From: Acidiferrobacterales bacterium
GTDB lineage: Bacteria; Pseudomonadota; Gammaproteobacteria; Acidiferrobacterales; SZUA-150
Direction of reading: 5' to 3'
DNA: 64,000 nt
NCBI GenBank assembly: GCA_947258385.1
Contig: CAMYII010000052.1
Location: forward strand, 43,453-107,452
Shown: in pieces, positions 1 through 8,856 of the stretch
How positions within the stretch are numbered: position 1 is the stretch's first letter
How the letters are laid out: every line of letters starts with the position of its first letter
The notes under the pieces: generated by a model
The model's input: only the letters and a program-made list of their open reading frames with translations
Databases searched by the model: none
What the model was told of the DNA's origin: nothing
Program-made: the position numbers and the translations under genes

Positions 1-170
1 ATGCCCAGTACCTTGAGGTCGAGCACCTTGGCCCGCCCGCCGGTACCGGCAGGTCTACGTCTGTCGCTCTCAGCCAGCGCAACTTCTGCGACAGCCTCCT
101 CTGCAGACAGATCAATCACATCTTCGGAAGGCTGATCAATCAGGGTGTGCTTCTTTGCAAATAAAGCCAT
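1..170 (-). CDS. pilJ: PilJ-like methyl-accepting chemotaxis protein, N-terminal fragment
   Basis: An open frame starts at ATG 170 (minus) and runs off the left edge, giving 56 residues that begin MALFAKKHTLIDQ. The visible part is hydrophilic, with no membrane segment yet. It follows pilG, pilH and pilI on the same strand, and in the Pseudomonas-type Pil-Chp system the next gene is pilJ, the membrane chemoreceptor for twitching motility. PilJ proteins in this group can have a cytoplasmic tail before the first membrane helix, which would fit. The assignment rests mainly on gene order, because the diagnostic HAMP and signalling domains are outside the window. Confidence 0.6.
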   Translation of the reverse strand, partial: MALFAKKHTLIDQPSEDVIDLSAEEAVAEVALAESDRRRPAGTGGRAKVLDLKVLG

Positions 171-270
171 GACTCATACCTCGCATCCAGGAAGATTTGC
201 CCATATCGGGCCGCCATTAATTCATCCCGTTGTAAAAAAATGGCCAAAGAGAACCCCGGCGTCTTTGGGT

Positions 271-813
271 CTACGCAGCAACATGCCGAAATGCCGGGGT
301 TTCCGCCAATAAATGCATGTCAAACACGCCCCACAGGACGTTATCATGCAAAAACGCGCCACGCGTATTCGCCATGGCTGGGTCATCCAGCCCGGCTAGA
401 TTCTGCCTCTCCTGTTCCTCGTCAAAGTGGCGCAGACCGTAGACTTCGCTGACCAGCAAACCGGTGCTCAAACCCTCGACATTCATGACCAGGATCCTTG
501 ATCTCAGGTCGATGAAGACCGGCTGTTTGCCAAAAAACTCCGCTAGGTCGACTATCGTCAACAGGTTGCCGCGGACATTGGCGATTCCTTTGAGCCAGGA
601 CTTCGTTCGCGGCACATGCGTGACATCCGGACACAAGAGTACTTCAGTGACGTGATCAAGCGGCGTCACGAACCTGGTGTCGTCGACCCGGAAACCAACC
701 CCGGACCACAGCTCTTTGGCCTGCACCTCCTCCGGCAATCCCGGCGCATTGGCGATCCCCTCCTGTTGCATCTTGTGCAACAGGCCAAGCGGGTCCTGTC
801 TGGTCTGCATCAT
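271..813 (-). CDS. pilI: PilI, CheW-like coupling protein of the twitching chemosensory system
   Basis: This 180-aa protein is built around one CheW-like domain (about residues 35-165). It should couple the receptor PilJ to the ChpA histidine kinase that controls type IV pilus extension and retraction. CheW-type features include the stretch KGIANVRGNLLTIVDL, where CheW proteins have their conserved N-R-G-x-x-x-P/L core, and a C-terminal strand ending in VFDMHLL. Two adjacent Met codons (813 and 810) are possible starts. It lies 4 bp downstream of pilH and upstream of pilJ in an apparent pilGHIJ operon. Confidence 0.9.
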   Translation of the reverse strand: MMQTRQDPLGLLHKMQQEGIANAPGLPEEVQAKELWSGVGFRVDDTRFVTPLDHVTEVLLCPDVTHVPRTKSWLKGIANVRGNLLTIVDLAEFFGKQPVFIDLRSRILVMNVEGLSTGLLVSEVYGLRHFDEEQERQNLAGLDDPAMANTRGAFLHDNVLWGVFDMHLLAETPAFRHVAA

Positions 814-817
814 AAGC

Positions 818-1180
818 TCACAATGCCTTGATCTTCGCGATCAGCGTCTTTTCGTCGATCGGTTTTACCAGATAGTCTCTGGCGCCTTGCCTCAAACCCC
901 AGGCCTTATCGGTTTCCTGGTCTTTGGTCGAGCAGATGATTATCGGTATGTGCGAGGTTTCCGGATCTTTGGCGATGGCCCGCGTCGCTTCAAAACCGCT
1001 CATACCCGGCATCACCACGTCCATCAGCACCAGGTCGGGTTTGTCTGATTTCGCCTTTTCTATCCCGTCTTCTCCGCTCGCGGCCTGCAAGACATTAAAG
1101 CCGTTTTTCTTAAGCATTTCTGCCAGAACATGCGTATCGGTTGGGGAATCATCGACGACGAGGACGTTTTTAATGGCCAT
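818..1180 (-). CDS. pilH: PilH, single-domain response regulator
   Basis: This is a 120-aa stand-alone CheY-like receiver. The acidic pair D10-D11, phospho-acceptor D54 (LVLMDVVMPG), S84/T85 and K106 (YLVKP) are all in place, so it should be phosphorylated by the ChpA kinase. In Pseudomonas PilH affects pilus retraction and acts together with PilG. There is no output domain. It sits 58 bp downstream of pilG and 4 bp upstream of pilI. PilG and PilH are separated here by gene order and sequence: this protein has the SPTDTHVL start typical of PilH. Confidence 0.93.
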   Translation of the reverse strand: MAIKNVLVVDDSPTDTHVLAEMLKKNGFNVLQAASGEDGIEKAKSDKPDLVLMDVVMPGMSGFEATRAIAKDPETSHIPIIICSTKDQETDKAWGLRQGARDYLVKPIDEKTLIAKIKAL

Positions 1181-1238
1181 TTTTCACTCCATGGTCTCAA
1201 CTGGTTTGGTTGCCGTTAACCCTGCCTAAACAGGTGTA

Positions 1239-1604
1239 CTAGTGCACATATTTGTTGATCACATCAATCAACTCTTCCTGGGTAAATGGTTTATTGACAT
1301 GCTCCTGCGAGCCCGCGATGCGCCCGCGCGCGCGATCAAATAACCCGTCTTTGCTCGATAACATAATCACTGGGGTATCTCTAAATTTTTTATTGTTTTT
1401 AATCAGTTGGCAGGTCTGGTAACCGTCGAGCCGCGGCATCATGATATCGACGAAGACGATATCGGGCTCGTTGTCCGTAATCATGGACATGGCCTCAAAA
1501 CCATCGGCCGCGGTGAACACCGTGTATCCGGCCTTCCTTAGCAGCGCCTCAGCCGTGCGCCGTATGGTGTTGCTGTCATCGATAATCATGACTTTGATGG
1601 CCAC
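1239..1604 (-). CDS. pilG: PilG, single-domain response regulator
   Basis: This 121-aa CheY-like receiver is the first gene of the twitching chemotaxis operon. D9-D10, phospho-acceptor D53 (IVFVDIMMPRLDG) and a C-terminal NKP lysine are visible. The start is GTG at 1602-1604, preceded by TAGG five bases upstream. In the known system PilG promotes pilus extension and links to cAMP signalling. It is divergent from gshA across about 380 bp, as in Pseudomonas, where gshB lies next to pilG. Confidence 0.93.
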   Translation of the reverse strand: MAIKVMIIDDSNTIRRTAEALLRKAGYTVFTAADGFEAMSMITDNEPDIVFVDIMMPRLDGYQTCQLIKNNKKFRDTPVIMLSSKDGLFDRARGRIAGSQEHVNKPFTQEELIDVINKYVH

Positions 1605-1984
1605 AGGAACCTACCCCAATCCAATCTGAAGGTCTTGTCTGCTCGACACCAATCCGTTTCCGTCACGTGGCAACAGAAAACCGACACTACTAAAGGTAAA
1701 TTCTGCACTTTTCCGCCTAGGATAATGATTTGTTAGCACAAATAACACGGAAAATCCACGTCCTGGGATACCCGGCCAAACCTGCCCCTGCGCCGTTTAC
1801 CGTGCCCGGCACCCGGCCCACAGGTCGATGCGGCTCAGCCGTGATGTCCCCATGGTGTCAAAACATCTCCAAATTAAGTATAAGCAGGAAATATGCCAAT
1901 AGTAATGAATCCGCGCATATCGAGAAAAAACTGAGAAACCTGCAATATCACTGGTATAATTTGCCGGCTAAAGAGTGACAAATT
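1605..1984. other. Divergent intergenic region between pilG and gshA
   Basis: About 380 bp are shared by two divergent operons. Short open frames occur but have no coding signature or ribosome site. The gshA-proximal end holds an extended -10 promoter (separate entry). For pilG no convincing -35/-10 pair could be picked by eye. The region is visibly more AT-rich than its neighbours near 1860-1960. Confidence 0.6.
1932..1960 (+). promoter_or_regulatory. Extended -10 promoter for gshA
   Basis: TGGTATAAT (1952-1960) is a perfect extended -10 (TGn plus TATAAT). The -35 region (CTGAGA, about 1931-1936) is poor, as is common for extended -10 promoters. Transcription would start near 1967, giving a leader of only about 18 nt before the gshA ATG at 1985. 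No strong Shine-Dalgarno is seen in that leader. Confidence 0.6.
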
Positions 1985-3280
1985 ATGACCATTGAGCACT
2001 TGCACGCGGTCCCGCATCTGACAACGGCGCTGACAGGACCGCTACAGGAAATCGAGGAACACCTGCTGGAACGCCAGGCCCGCATCGAGCACTGGTTTCG
2101 TAGCCAGTGGCTGGATACCCCTGCCCCGTTTTACGCCTCGGTCGATTTGCGCAACGCCGGCTTCAAGTTGGCGCCCGTTGACACCAATCTGTTTCCAGCC
2201 GGCTTCAACAACCTCAATCCGGCGTTCCACCCCTTGTCCGTGCAGGCAATCCAATCCGCGGCTGAGCGCGTATGCCCCACGGCCTGCAGGGTTTTGCTGG
2301 TCCCGGAAAGCCACACGCGGAATCTGTATTATCTGGAGAGCGTCGTTGCCTTGGTGAAAATGATGGTGATGGCCGGCTTCGAGGTCCGCGTCGGCTCGCT
2401 GATCGCGGAGCTGGCTGCTCCGCTGACGGTTGACCTGCCTTCCGGCCAGAGCGTGACCCTGGAGCCGCTCGAACGCCACGGCGACAAAATCGCGGTCGCT
2501 GACTTTGAACCCTGCTTCGTCATACTAAACAACGACCTATCGGGGGGGCGACCAAGAATCCTGGAGGATCTCGAACAGCCGGTGGTGCCGCCGCTGGGTC
2601 TGGGCTGGTCGAACCGGCTCAAATCCGATCATTTTGCCCACTACCGGCGTGTCGCCAAGGAATTCGCCGAGCTGACCGCTCTCGACCCCTGGCTGATCGA
2701 CCCTATCTTCCGCAAATGCGGCAAAATTGACTTCAAAAACCGGGCCGGAGAGGACTGCGTGGTCAGGAATGTCGAGGAGGCGATCGAGCAGATTCAGGCG
2801 AAATACGATCAATACGGTATAAAACAAAAGCCCTATGTCTTCATTAAGGCCGATGCCGGCACCTACGGCATGGGCATCATGACCGCGCACAGCGGCGAGG
2901 AAGTGCGGGAACTGAACCGCAAGCAGCGAAACAAGATGGCGCGCGTCAAGGAAGGACAGGCCGTCACCGACATTCTGGTTCAAGAAGGCGTTTATACGTT
3001 TGAGACCTGGGGCAGCCAGCAGGCAGTGGCTGAGCCCGTCGTCTATATGATTGACCATTTCGTGGTCGGCGGCTTTTACCGGGTGCATACCGGCCGCGGC
3101 CCGAATGAGAACCTCAACGCCCCAGGCATGCACTTCGAACCCCTGGCCTTCGCCGAATCCTGCACAACACCCGACCAGAACAAGGCGCCGGACGCCAACG
3201 CCAACCGCTTCTACGCCTACGGCGTCATCGCCCGCCTGGCACTGCTGGCGGCAGCGCGTGAACTGGGCGCCCTGCAGTAA
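1985..3280 (+). CDS. gshA: Glutamate-cysteine ligase, Acidithiobacillus-type
   Basis: This 431-aa protein catalyses the first step of glutathione synthesis, ATP-dependent joining of L-glutamate and L-cysteine. It does not resemble E. coli GshA (about 518 aa). Length and sequence fit the distinct proteobacterial family first named from Acidithiobacillus ferrooxidans (TIGR02049-type, recalled rather than searched). A glycine-rich, ATP-grasp-like stretch KADAGTYGMGIM lies at about residues 290-301. It is followed directly by gshB with no gap (TAA then ATG), so the two steps are translationally linked. Confidence 0.88.
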   Translation: MTIEHLHAVPHLTTALTGPLQEIEEHLLERQARIEHWFRSQWLDTPAPFYASVDLRNAGFKLAPVDTNLFPAGFNNLNPAFHPLSVQAIQSAAERVCPTACRVLLVPESHTRNLYYLESVVALVKMMVMAGFEVRVGSLIAELAAPLTVDLPSGQSVTLEPLERHGDKIAVADFEPCFVILNNDLSGGRPRILEDLEQPVVPPLGLGWSNRLKSDHFAHYRRVAKEFAELTALDPWLIDPIFRKCGKIDFKNRAGEDCVVRNVEEAIEQIQAKYDQYGIKQKPYVFIKADAGTYGMGIMTAHSGEEVRELNRKQRNKMARVKEGQAVTDILVQEGVYTFETWGSQQAVAEPVVYMIDHFVVGGFYRVHTGRGPNENLNAPGMHFEPLAFAESCTTPDQNKAPDANANRFYAYGVIARLALLAAARELGALQ

Positions 3281-4225
3281 ATGATCAAGCTCGGCGTTAT
3301 CATGGACCCGATCGGGTCCATCCAACTCCATAAGGACAGCACCTACGCCATGCTGCTGGAGGCGCAGGCCCGCGGCTGGCAAATCCACTACATGGAGCAA
3401 AGTGATATTTTTCTGCGCGACGGCAGCAGCCATGCACGCATGCGCAGGCTGGCCCTGTACGAGGATGAGCAACGCTGGTTCGATCTGGCTGAGGAAACCA
3501 CCCAAGCCCTAAGCGTCCTAGATGCCATACTCATGCGCAAGGACCCGCCGTTCAATATGGAGTACATCTACACCACCTATCTGCTCGAGCTCGCGGAAGC
3601 GCAAAACGTGCTGGTAATCAATAAACCGCAGAGCCTGCGTGATGCCAACGAAAAGTTGTTCGCCGCCTGGTTCCCGCAGTGCATTCCGCCCACCCTGGTC
3701 AGCAGCCAGGCGCGGCATCTGCGTGCGTTCCTCGATGAGCATGGGGACATCGTGCTGAAACCGCTGGACAGCATGGGGGGCGCTTCCGTTTTCCGCGCGA
3801 GCCATCAGGACCCCAATGTCGCGGTGATCATAGAGACCCTGACCCGCAACGGCAGCCGCTCCATCATGGCGCAGCGCTTTGTCCCGGAAATCAGCCATGG
3901 CGATAAGCGAATTCTCATGGTCGACGGGGAGCCGGTCCCGTATGCCTTGGCGCGCATACCGGCCACAGGGGAGTTTCGCGGGAATCTTGCGGCCGGGGCC
4001 AGCGGCGAGGGCATACCGCTCAGCGAGCGCGACCGCTGGATCTGCTCACAAGTCGGTCCGACGCTGCGCAAGAAAGGCTTGCTGTTCGTTGGCCTCGATG
4101 TGATCGGGGACTACCTCACCGAGGTCAATGTGACCAGCCCCACCTGCATTCGCGAGCTGGATAAGCTCTACGCTCTGAATATCAGCGCCGGCTTGCTGGA
4201 CGTCGTGGAACGCAAACTGCAGTGA
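3281..4225 (+). CDS. gshB: Glutathione synthetase
   Basis: This 314-aa protein has the usual length for prokaryotic GshB, an ATP-grasp enzyme that adds glycine to gamma-glutamylcysteine. The N-terminal MIKLGVIMDPI, the ATP-binding VLKPLDSMGGASVF (about 157-170) and the C-terminal EVNVTSPTCIREL are hallmark GshB segments. It starts immediately after the gshA stop. Its own stop overlaps the GTG start of the next gene (GTGA). It forms the second gene of a gshA-gshB-apbE-like operon. Confidence 0.95.
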   Translation: MIKLGVIMDPIGSIQLHKDSTYAMLLEAQARGWQIHYMEQSDIFLRDGSSHARMRRLALYEDEQRWFDLAEETTQALSVLDAILMRKDPPFNMEYIYTTYLLELAEAQNVLVINKPQSLRDANEKLFAAWFPQCIPPTLVSSQARHLRAFLDEHGDIVLKPLDSMGGASVFRASHQDPNVAVIIETLTRNGSRSIMAQRFVPEISHGDKRILMVDGEPVPYALARIPATGEFRGNLAAGASGEGIPLSERDRWICSQVGPTLRKKGLLFVGLDVIGDYLTEVNVTSPTCIRELDKLYALNISAGLLDVVERKLQ

Positions 4226-5238
4226 GGCATCGCAAGACCTGGCTCGTGGGCGTTTGTCTTTTTGCGCTCGGCGGTTGCTCAGATGGGACGGTGCAGCGGC
4301 AGGTCTGTGGGCCCTTCGACACCTGCGTCAAGGTCCAGATCATCGGCTATGACACCGCGAGCGCGCGCCGGGGGCTGGACACCCTGTTCGCCGATCTCAA
4401 TAGGCTCGATGCCATCATCCAGCCCGGGCGTTCCAAGGGACTGCGGCGGATGAACGCGCTGCTGCAAACCCAGGAGTGGGCCTCGATCAACCCCTCGCTG
4501 TATAAGCTGGTGAGAGACTCTATGGGCTTTTACCAGGCCAGCGAAGGCCTTTACAACCCCGCGATCATGGGCGCCCTGCTGGAACTGTGGGGTTTTGACC
4601 GTACGCCGCTGCCCAAGCAACCGCCCGCGCCGCAGGAGATCGAGGCAATCCTGCGGGCGCGTCCGCGTATGTCGGATCTGTCTTTGGACGGCATCAGGAT
4701 CCGAAGCAACAACGCCTTGGTCAAGATCGACTTCGGCATGCTGACCCACGGCCACGCGGTAGACATCGCCATCGCGTATCTGCAATCGTTGGGCATCCGC
4801 CAGGCGAGGGTGCAAATTGGCAACACCGCGCGCGTGCTGGGCCAAGACAGACACGGGCACTGGCAGCTCACGGTGCCGCGCCTGCTACCGGGCAACGGCG
4901 CGCTGACCCTTTATCTGCAAGACGGCGAGGCGGCCTGCAGTCTGCGGGCTGAGGACCGGGGTCAACGCTATCACAAGCTGCTGCACCCTGAGACCGGCAG
5001 GCCGGCGACAGCGAGCCGGGCGGTGGCCGTCATCCACGGCAGCGCCACCGAGGCAAGCGCAGCCTGTCACGCCCTGTTTGCCGCCGGCCCCGCATCCTGG
5101 CGGCGTATCGGCAGCCAAATGCGCATCAAAGACGCACTGCTGACGGCTGCCGACGGGACCGTCCACGCCCACGCGGCGCTGACAAACCGGCTGGTGGCGC
5201 CCTTGCCCGATGCTACCCAGGTGCAATGGGCACCCTGA
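4222..5238 (+). CDS. ApbE-like lipoprotein, catalytic residues altered
   Basis: This 338-aa protein starts at GTG, overlapping the gshB stop. Residues 1-19 form a lipoprotein signal ending LGGC (C19). The rest matches the ApbE fold, the FAD:protein FMN transferase that attaches FMN to threonines of NqrB, RnfG and similar proteins. The usual DLGGIAKG-AVD motif is DFGMLTHGHAVD (170-181). The HH-x-x-DP-x-TG motif is YHKLLHPETG (H to K252, D to H256). The Mg-binding D and T of the A-D-A-x-x-T motif are S279 and H283. The fold looks intact but the active site does not, so it may be a binding or regulatory paralogue. No flavinylation target is visible nearby. Confidence 0.75.
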   Translation: MRHRKTWLVGVCLFALGGCSDGTVQRQVCGPFDTCVKVQIIGYDTASARRGLDTLFADLNRLDAIIQPGRSKGLRRMNALLQTQEWASINPSLYKLVRDSMGFYQASEGLYNPAIMGALLELWGFDRTPLPKQPPAPQEIEAILRARPRMSDLSLDGIRIRSNNALVKIDFGMLTHGHAVDIAIAYLQSLGIRQARVQIGNTARVLGQDRHGHWQLTVPRLLPGNGALTLYLQDGEAACSLRAEDRGQRYHKLLHPETGRPATASRAVAVIHGSATEASAACHALFAAGPASWRRIGSQMRIKDALLTAADGTVHAHAALTNRLVAPLPDATQVQWAP

Positions 5239-5308
5239 TGCTGCGCCCCCCGTCCTCCAACACCCCGCACCCTGGCACGACAAACACTACAAGTCTTTAC
5301 AGAGACGT

Positions 5309-5314
5309 TATAAT
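5309..5314 (+). promoter_or_regulatory. Possible -10 element upstream of the tonB-like gene
   Basis: A perfect TATAAT lies 71 bp before the tonB-like ATG in a locally AT-rich stretch. No good -35 stands at 16-18 bp. The -10 is embedded in TTATAATTGTCATTA, which loosely resembles a Fur 7-1-7 site. That would make sense for a TonB gene, but the match is weak. Confidence 0.35.
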
Positions 5315-5384
5315 TGTCATTAACCTGCCGTGACTTAACGATATGCAATTGCGGGATCTTTTAGTAGCAACGGATTAGTTCGCC

Positions 5385-6281
5385 ATGTCCACGGTGACAA
5401 CAGATATACCTGGATTTACCCATAGCGACCGCCTGGGATTGAGCGTTTTCAGCTCGTTTCTCCTGCATATGGTCATCATCCTGGGTATCACCTTCGCCTT
5501 CCCCAAGTTACGAGCCCTGGAGGGTCTGCCAAACCTGGAGATTACGCTCGTACAGACGCAGACCGAACAGGCGCCGGACAAGGCCGACTATCTGGCCCAA
5601 GCGAACCAGGATGGCGGCGGTAACAGCGAAACCCCGGATATCGTTCGCAAGCCGCTGCCGGTACAGGAAATCAGCGATATGGACAATCCGCTCCCGGTGC
5701 ACCAACCGACCCCACAAACCCCGGCACGGAGCGAACAGGAAATCATGGACCTGCTGGCGCTGGACCAAGCGGAAAGACAGATCAGATCGCTCGACCCGCA
5801 GCCCGAACAGCGGGACCCGGCCCTCGCGGCCCTCAGCCCCGGTCTGCTCAACACGGCGGACATCGAGTTTGAGCGGGCGCAGTTGAACGCCGAGATGGAC
5901 CGCCGTTGGCAGGAATTTCAACAACGGCCCAAACGCAAGTACGTCAACGCCCGCACCCGCGAATACAAGTACGCCGCCTACCACGAGGCCTGGCGCGCGA
6001 AGGTGGAACGGGTCGGGCAGCTCAATTATCCGGAAGAGGCCCTGCGGCGGGGCCTTTCCGGACGACTCCTGCTCGATGTGGCGATCAACACCGACGGCAG
6101 CGTCAACTCAGTCACAATCCGCCAGTCATCCGGGCACAAACTGCTCGACGATGCGGCCGTGCGCATCGTCGCCCTGGCGGCGCCTTTCGCGCCGTTCCCT
6201 CCCGATATCCGCGCCGAGACCGATATCATGCACATCACACGCTACTGGCTGCTTAACAAAAACGGCTGGACCAGCGATTAA
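5385..6281 (+). CDS. TonB-family energy transducer (TonB3-like)
   Basis: This 298-aa protein has one N-terminal membrane anchor (about residues 16-40, preceded by SDRLGL), a Pro/Glu/Gln-rich periplasmic linker, and a C-terminal TonB domain (about 205-290) with YPEEALRRGLSGRLLLDV, DGSV and SSGHKLLDDAAV. TonB couples the proton-motive force to outer-membrane proteins. The position between gshB and yqgE is that of Pseudomonas tonB3, which is known to affect twitching motility and pilus assembly rather than only iron uptake. The neighbouring pil genes agree with that role. It could also serve general uptake. Confidence 0.85.
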   Translation: MSTVTTDIPGFTHSDRLGLSVFSSFLLHMVIILGITFAFPKLRALEGLPNLEITLVQTQTEQAPDKADYLAQANQDGGGNSETPDIVRKPLPVQEISDMDNPLPVHQPTPQTPARSEQEIMDLLALDQAERQIRSLDPQPEQRDPALAALSPGLLNTADIEFERAQLNAEMDRRWQEFQQRPKRKYVNARTREYKYAAYHEAWRAKVERVGQLNYPEEALRRGLSGRLLLDVAINTDGSVNSVTIRQSSGHKLLDDAAVRIVALAAPFAPFPPDIRAETDIMHITRYWLLNKNGWTSD

Positions 6282-6369
6282 CCGGCACATCAACGTGGGT
6301 TAAGAGGCCTCAGCAACTAATTGTTGGGACACCTTGCAACCGGCAGGACGCTGCCTGATACTATTTCCT

Positions 6370-6933
6370 ATGAACAGCGCACTGTCATTGAGCAATCATT
6401 TTCTGATCGCCATGCCCAACCTTGCGGACCCCAATTTCTCCCGCACCGTGACGCTGATTTGTGAACACAGCAGTGAAGGTGCCATGGGCATCACTATCAA
6501 TCGTCTGCTCAGCCTGACCTTGGGCGACATCCTGGCGCAGCTCAATATTAATACCGAACATGCGGCCAACCTGGACATGCCAATCTACCAGGGCGGTCCG
6601 GTACAGAACAATCGCGGCTTCGTCCTGCACGAGCCGCTGGGTAATTGGGAGTCAACTCTTTCGATTACCGAGACCCTGGGTGTATCGACTTCGCTCGATA
6701 TCCTGGCGGCCACGGCCGAGAACCACGGTCCGGCAAGCTGTCTCGTCACACTGGGTTATGCCGGTTGGGCCCCCGGGCAGCTCGAGGAGGAAATTGCCGC
6801 CAACGCCTGGCTTAACGGACCGGCGGACAGCGACATTATCTTTCACACCCCCATCGATCAACGCTGGCAAGCGGCTGTGCAACGCCTAGGCGTCGACCTC
6901 GCCACCCTCTCCACCGATACGGGGCATGCTTGA
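6370..6933 (+). CDS. yqgE: YqgE/AlgH family protein
   Basis: This 187-aa member of the UPF0301/DUF179 family has no firmly established biochemical function; the name AlgH comes from a Pseudomonas regulator of alginate production. The start at ATG 6370 gives the family-typical opening MNSALSLSNHFLIAMPN. Other conserved pieces are DPNFSRTVTLICEH, GAMGITINR and GYAGWAPGQLEEE. An upstream in-frame codon at 6334 would add 12 residues absent from homologues. It overlaps ruvX by four bases (TTGA). Confidence 0.92.
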   Translation: MNSALSLSNHFLIAMPNLADPNFSRTVTLICEHSSEGAMGITINRLLSLTLGDILAQLNINTEHAANLDMPIYQGGPVQNNRGFVLHEPLGNWESTLSITETLGVSTSLDILAATAENHGPASCLVTLGYAGWAPGQLEEEIAANAWLNGPADSDIIFHTPIDQRWQAAVQRLGVDLATLSTDTGHA

Positions 6934-7364
6934 AGTCGCACACAGTGCTCGCGTTCGACTACGGTGAGAAATTCATCGGCGTTGCGGTCGGCAGCACCCA
7001 ATCCGGCCTGGCACAAGCCCTGACGACCGTCAATGCGACGAAAAAAGGGCCGGATTGGGCTGAAATTACAGGCCTTATTGCCGAGTGGGAACCCGACTGG
7101 CTGGTGGTAGGGTTGCCGTTGAACATGGACGGCACGGAAAGCGAGCTTACGCGAGCCGCGCGCCGGTTTGGTGATCGGCTCAAGGGCCGGTACAATCTGC
7201 CGGTACATATGGTCGATGAAAGACTGACGACGATCGCGGCAAAAGCCATGCTCACGGATGCCGGACGCAACGGCAAACGCCAGCATAAACCAGACATTGA
7301 CAAACTGGCCGCCCAGGCCATTTTGCAGAGCTTTCTCGAGGATCGATCCCGGAGTCTGCCTTGA
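6930..7364 (+). CDS. ruvX: RuvX/YqgF, RNase H-fold nuclease
   Basis: This 144-aa putative pre-16S rRNA nuclease/Holliday-junction resolvase family protein helps mature the 5' end of 16S rRNA in bacteria tested. The RNase H-like acidic residues are visible in AFDYGEKFIGVAVG, in the VVGLPLNMDGTES strand, in VDERLTT and in the C-terminal D-KLAAQAIL. The start is TTG at 6930, overlapping the yqgE stop, and its own stop overlaps the TTG start of pyrR. The yqgE-ruvX-pyrR order is conserved in many gammaproteobacteria. Confidence 0.93.
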   Translation: MKSHTVLAFDYGEKFIGVAVGSTQSGLAQALTTVNATKKGPDWAEITGLIAEWEPDWLVVGLPLNMDGTESELTRAARRFGDRLKGRYNLPVHMVDERLTTIAAKAMLTDAGRNGKRQHKPDIDKLAAQAILQSFLEDRSRSLP

Positions 7365-7876
7365 CTGACGAGATCGATATCCCGGCCATACTTCAGCGCA
7401 CGGCGGAGATTCTGCGCCCGCAACTGGCTCGCAATCCCTTGATGATCGGGATCCACACCGGCGGCACCTGGATCGCCGGGTATCTGCACCAGATGCTGGG
7501 CCTGAAAGAGCCCCTCGGCACCCTGGACATCTCTTTTTATCGCGACGACTTCACCCGCATCGGCTTCAACCCCCAGGTGAGAACCTCGAGCCTTCCGGTC
7601 AACATCGACGACCGCCATATCATTCTAGTGGACGATGTCCTGCACACCGGGCGAACCATTCGCGCCGCGATGAACGAGATCTTTGACTTCGGCCGGCCGG
7701 CCTCGATCAGACTCATTGTGCTGATTGAGCGCGATGGCCGGGAATTACCGATCCAGCCTGACGTAGCGGGAGCTTCCATGAAGCTCGAACGCAACCAGCA
7801 TGTCAAGCTGACCCGCACCGGAGAGGACGGCGGACCCGAAACGCTGCGACTGAGCATACAAGAGGTCGGCGCATGA
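7361..7876 (+). CDS. pyrR: PyrR, phosphoribosyltransferase-fold protein
   Basis: This 171-aa PyrR family member carries the PRPP-binding signature [12 protein letters not shown] (about 89-100). In Gram-positives PyrR attenuates pyr mRNA and has weak uracil phosphoribosyltransferase activity. In Pseudomonas-like species its gene sits before pyrB and may act in transcriptional control. The start is TTG at 7361 (TTGA overlap with ruvX). The stop overlaps the ATG of pyrB. No attenuator can exist in the zero-length gap to pyrB, so any RNA-based control would act further upstream. Confidence 0.9.
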   Translation: MTDEIDIPAILQRTAEILRPQLARNPLMIGIHTGGTWIAGYLHQMLGLKEPLGTLDISFYRDDFTRIGFNPQVRTSSLPVNIDDRHIILVDDVLHTGRTIRAAMNEIFDFGRPASIRLIVLIERDGRELPIQPDVAGASMKLERNQHVKLTRTGEDGGPETLRLSIQEVGA

Positions 7877-8856
7877 ACGAGGGCGAGGGGCTGCAGCTCG
7901 ACGACGAGGGGCGCCTGCGTCATTTCCTGACGATTGAGGGACTTAACCGTCAAACGCTGCTCGATATCCTCGATACCGCCGAATCCTTCATTTCCATCGG
8001 CGAGAGGGAAATCAAGAAAGTGCCGCTATTGCGAGGCAAGACCGTCGTCAACCTGTTCTTTGAAGCCAGTACCCGCACCCGCACCACTTTTGAGATCGCC
8101 GCCAAGCGCCTGTCGGCCGATGTCATCAATTTTAATGTCGGCATCTCGGCCACCAATAAAGGTGAAACCCTGCTCGATACCATCAACAGCCTGGAGGCCA
8201 TGCATACGGACCTGTTCATTGTCCGGCACAGCGACAGCGGTGCCGCTTACCTCATTGCCAGATATCTGCCGCCGCATGTGCGCATCATCAATGCCGGCGA
8301 CGGCCGCCATGCCCATCCCACCCAGGCGATGCTCGATACCTTTACCATCCGCCGTTACAAGGGCGATTTCACGCAGCTGAAGGTCGCCATTGTCGGTGAC
8401 ATCCTGCACTCGCGGGTCGCCCGTTCACTGATCCACGCGCTCAATATCCTGGGTGTACCCGAGATCCGCGTCATCGCCCCCAAAACCCTGCTGCCAACCG
8501 CAGTGGAAAAACTGGGTGTGCATACCTTCCACGATATGAGCCAGGGCCTGGAGGGCGTCGATGTCGTGGTCATGCTGCGCCTGCAGCGCGAACGCATGCA
8601 CGGCGCACTCATCCCCAGCGCACAGGAATATTTCAATCTTTTCGGTCTTACCCGCGATAAGCTGGCGGCCGCCAAAGACGATGTCATCGTCATGCATCCC
8701 GGCCCCATGAACCGTGGGCTGGAGATCGATTCGAGCATTGCCGATGGCCCGCGCTCAGTCATCCTACCGCAGGTCACCAACGGCATTGCCGTACGCATGG
8801 CGGTCATGGCGCTGATCATGGGCGGACAAACGGCGCGGAACAGGAGACCGGTCTGA
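7873..8856 (+). CDS. pyrB: Aspartate carbamoyltransferase, catalytic chain
   Basis: This 327-aa enzyme condenses carbamoyl phosphate with aspartate in pyrimidine synthesis. Carbamoyl-phosphate-binding STRTRTTFE (about 66-74), HPTQAMLD and [11 protein letters not shown] are all present. The N-terminal extension before the fold (about 15 residues) is as seen in Pseudomonas-type PyrB. It overlaps pyrR at ATGA and the next gene at TGATG. There is no pyrI. As in Pseudomonas, the partner is expected to be the inactive dihydroorotase homologue encoded next. Confidence 0.95.
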   Translation: MNEGEGLQLDDEGRLRHFLTIEGLNRQTLLDILDTAESFISIGEREIKKVPLLRGKTVVNLFFEASTRTRTTFEIAAKRLSADVINFNVGISATNKGETLLDTINSLEAMHTDLFIVRHSDSGAAYLIARYLPPHVRIINAGDGRHAHPTQAMLDTFTIRRYKGDFTQLKVAIVGDILHSRVARSLIHALNILGVPEIRVIAPKTLLPTAVEKLGVHTFHDMSQGLEGVDVVVMLRLQRERMHGALIPSAQEYFNLFGLTRDKLAAAKDDVIVMHPGPMNRGLEIDSSIADGPRSVILPQVTNGIAVRMAVMALIMGGQTARNRRPV

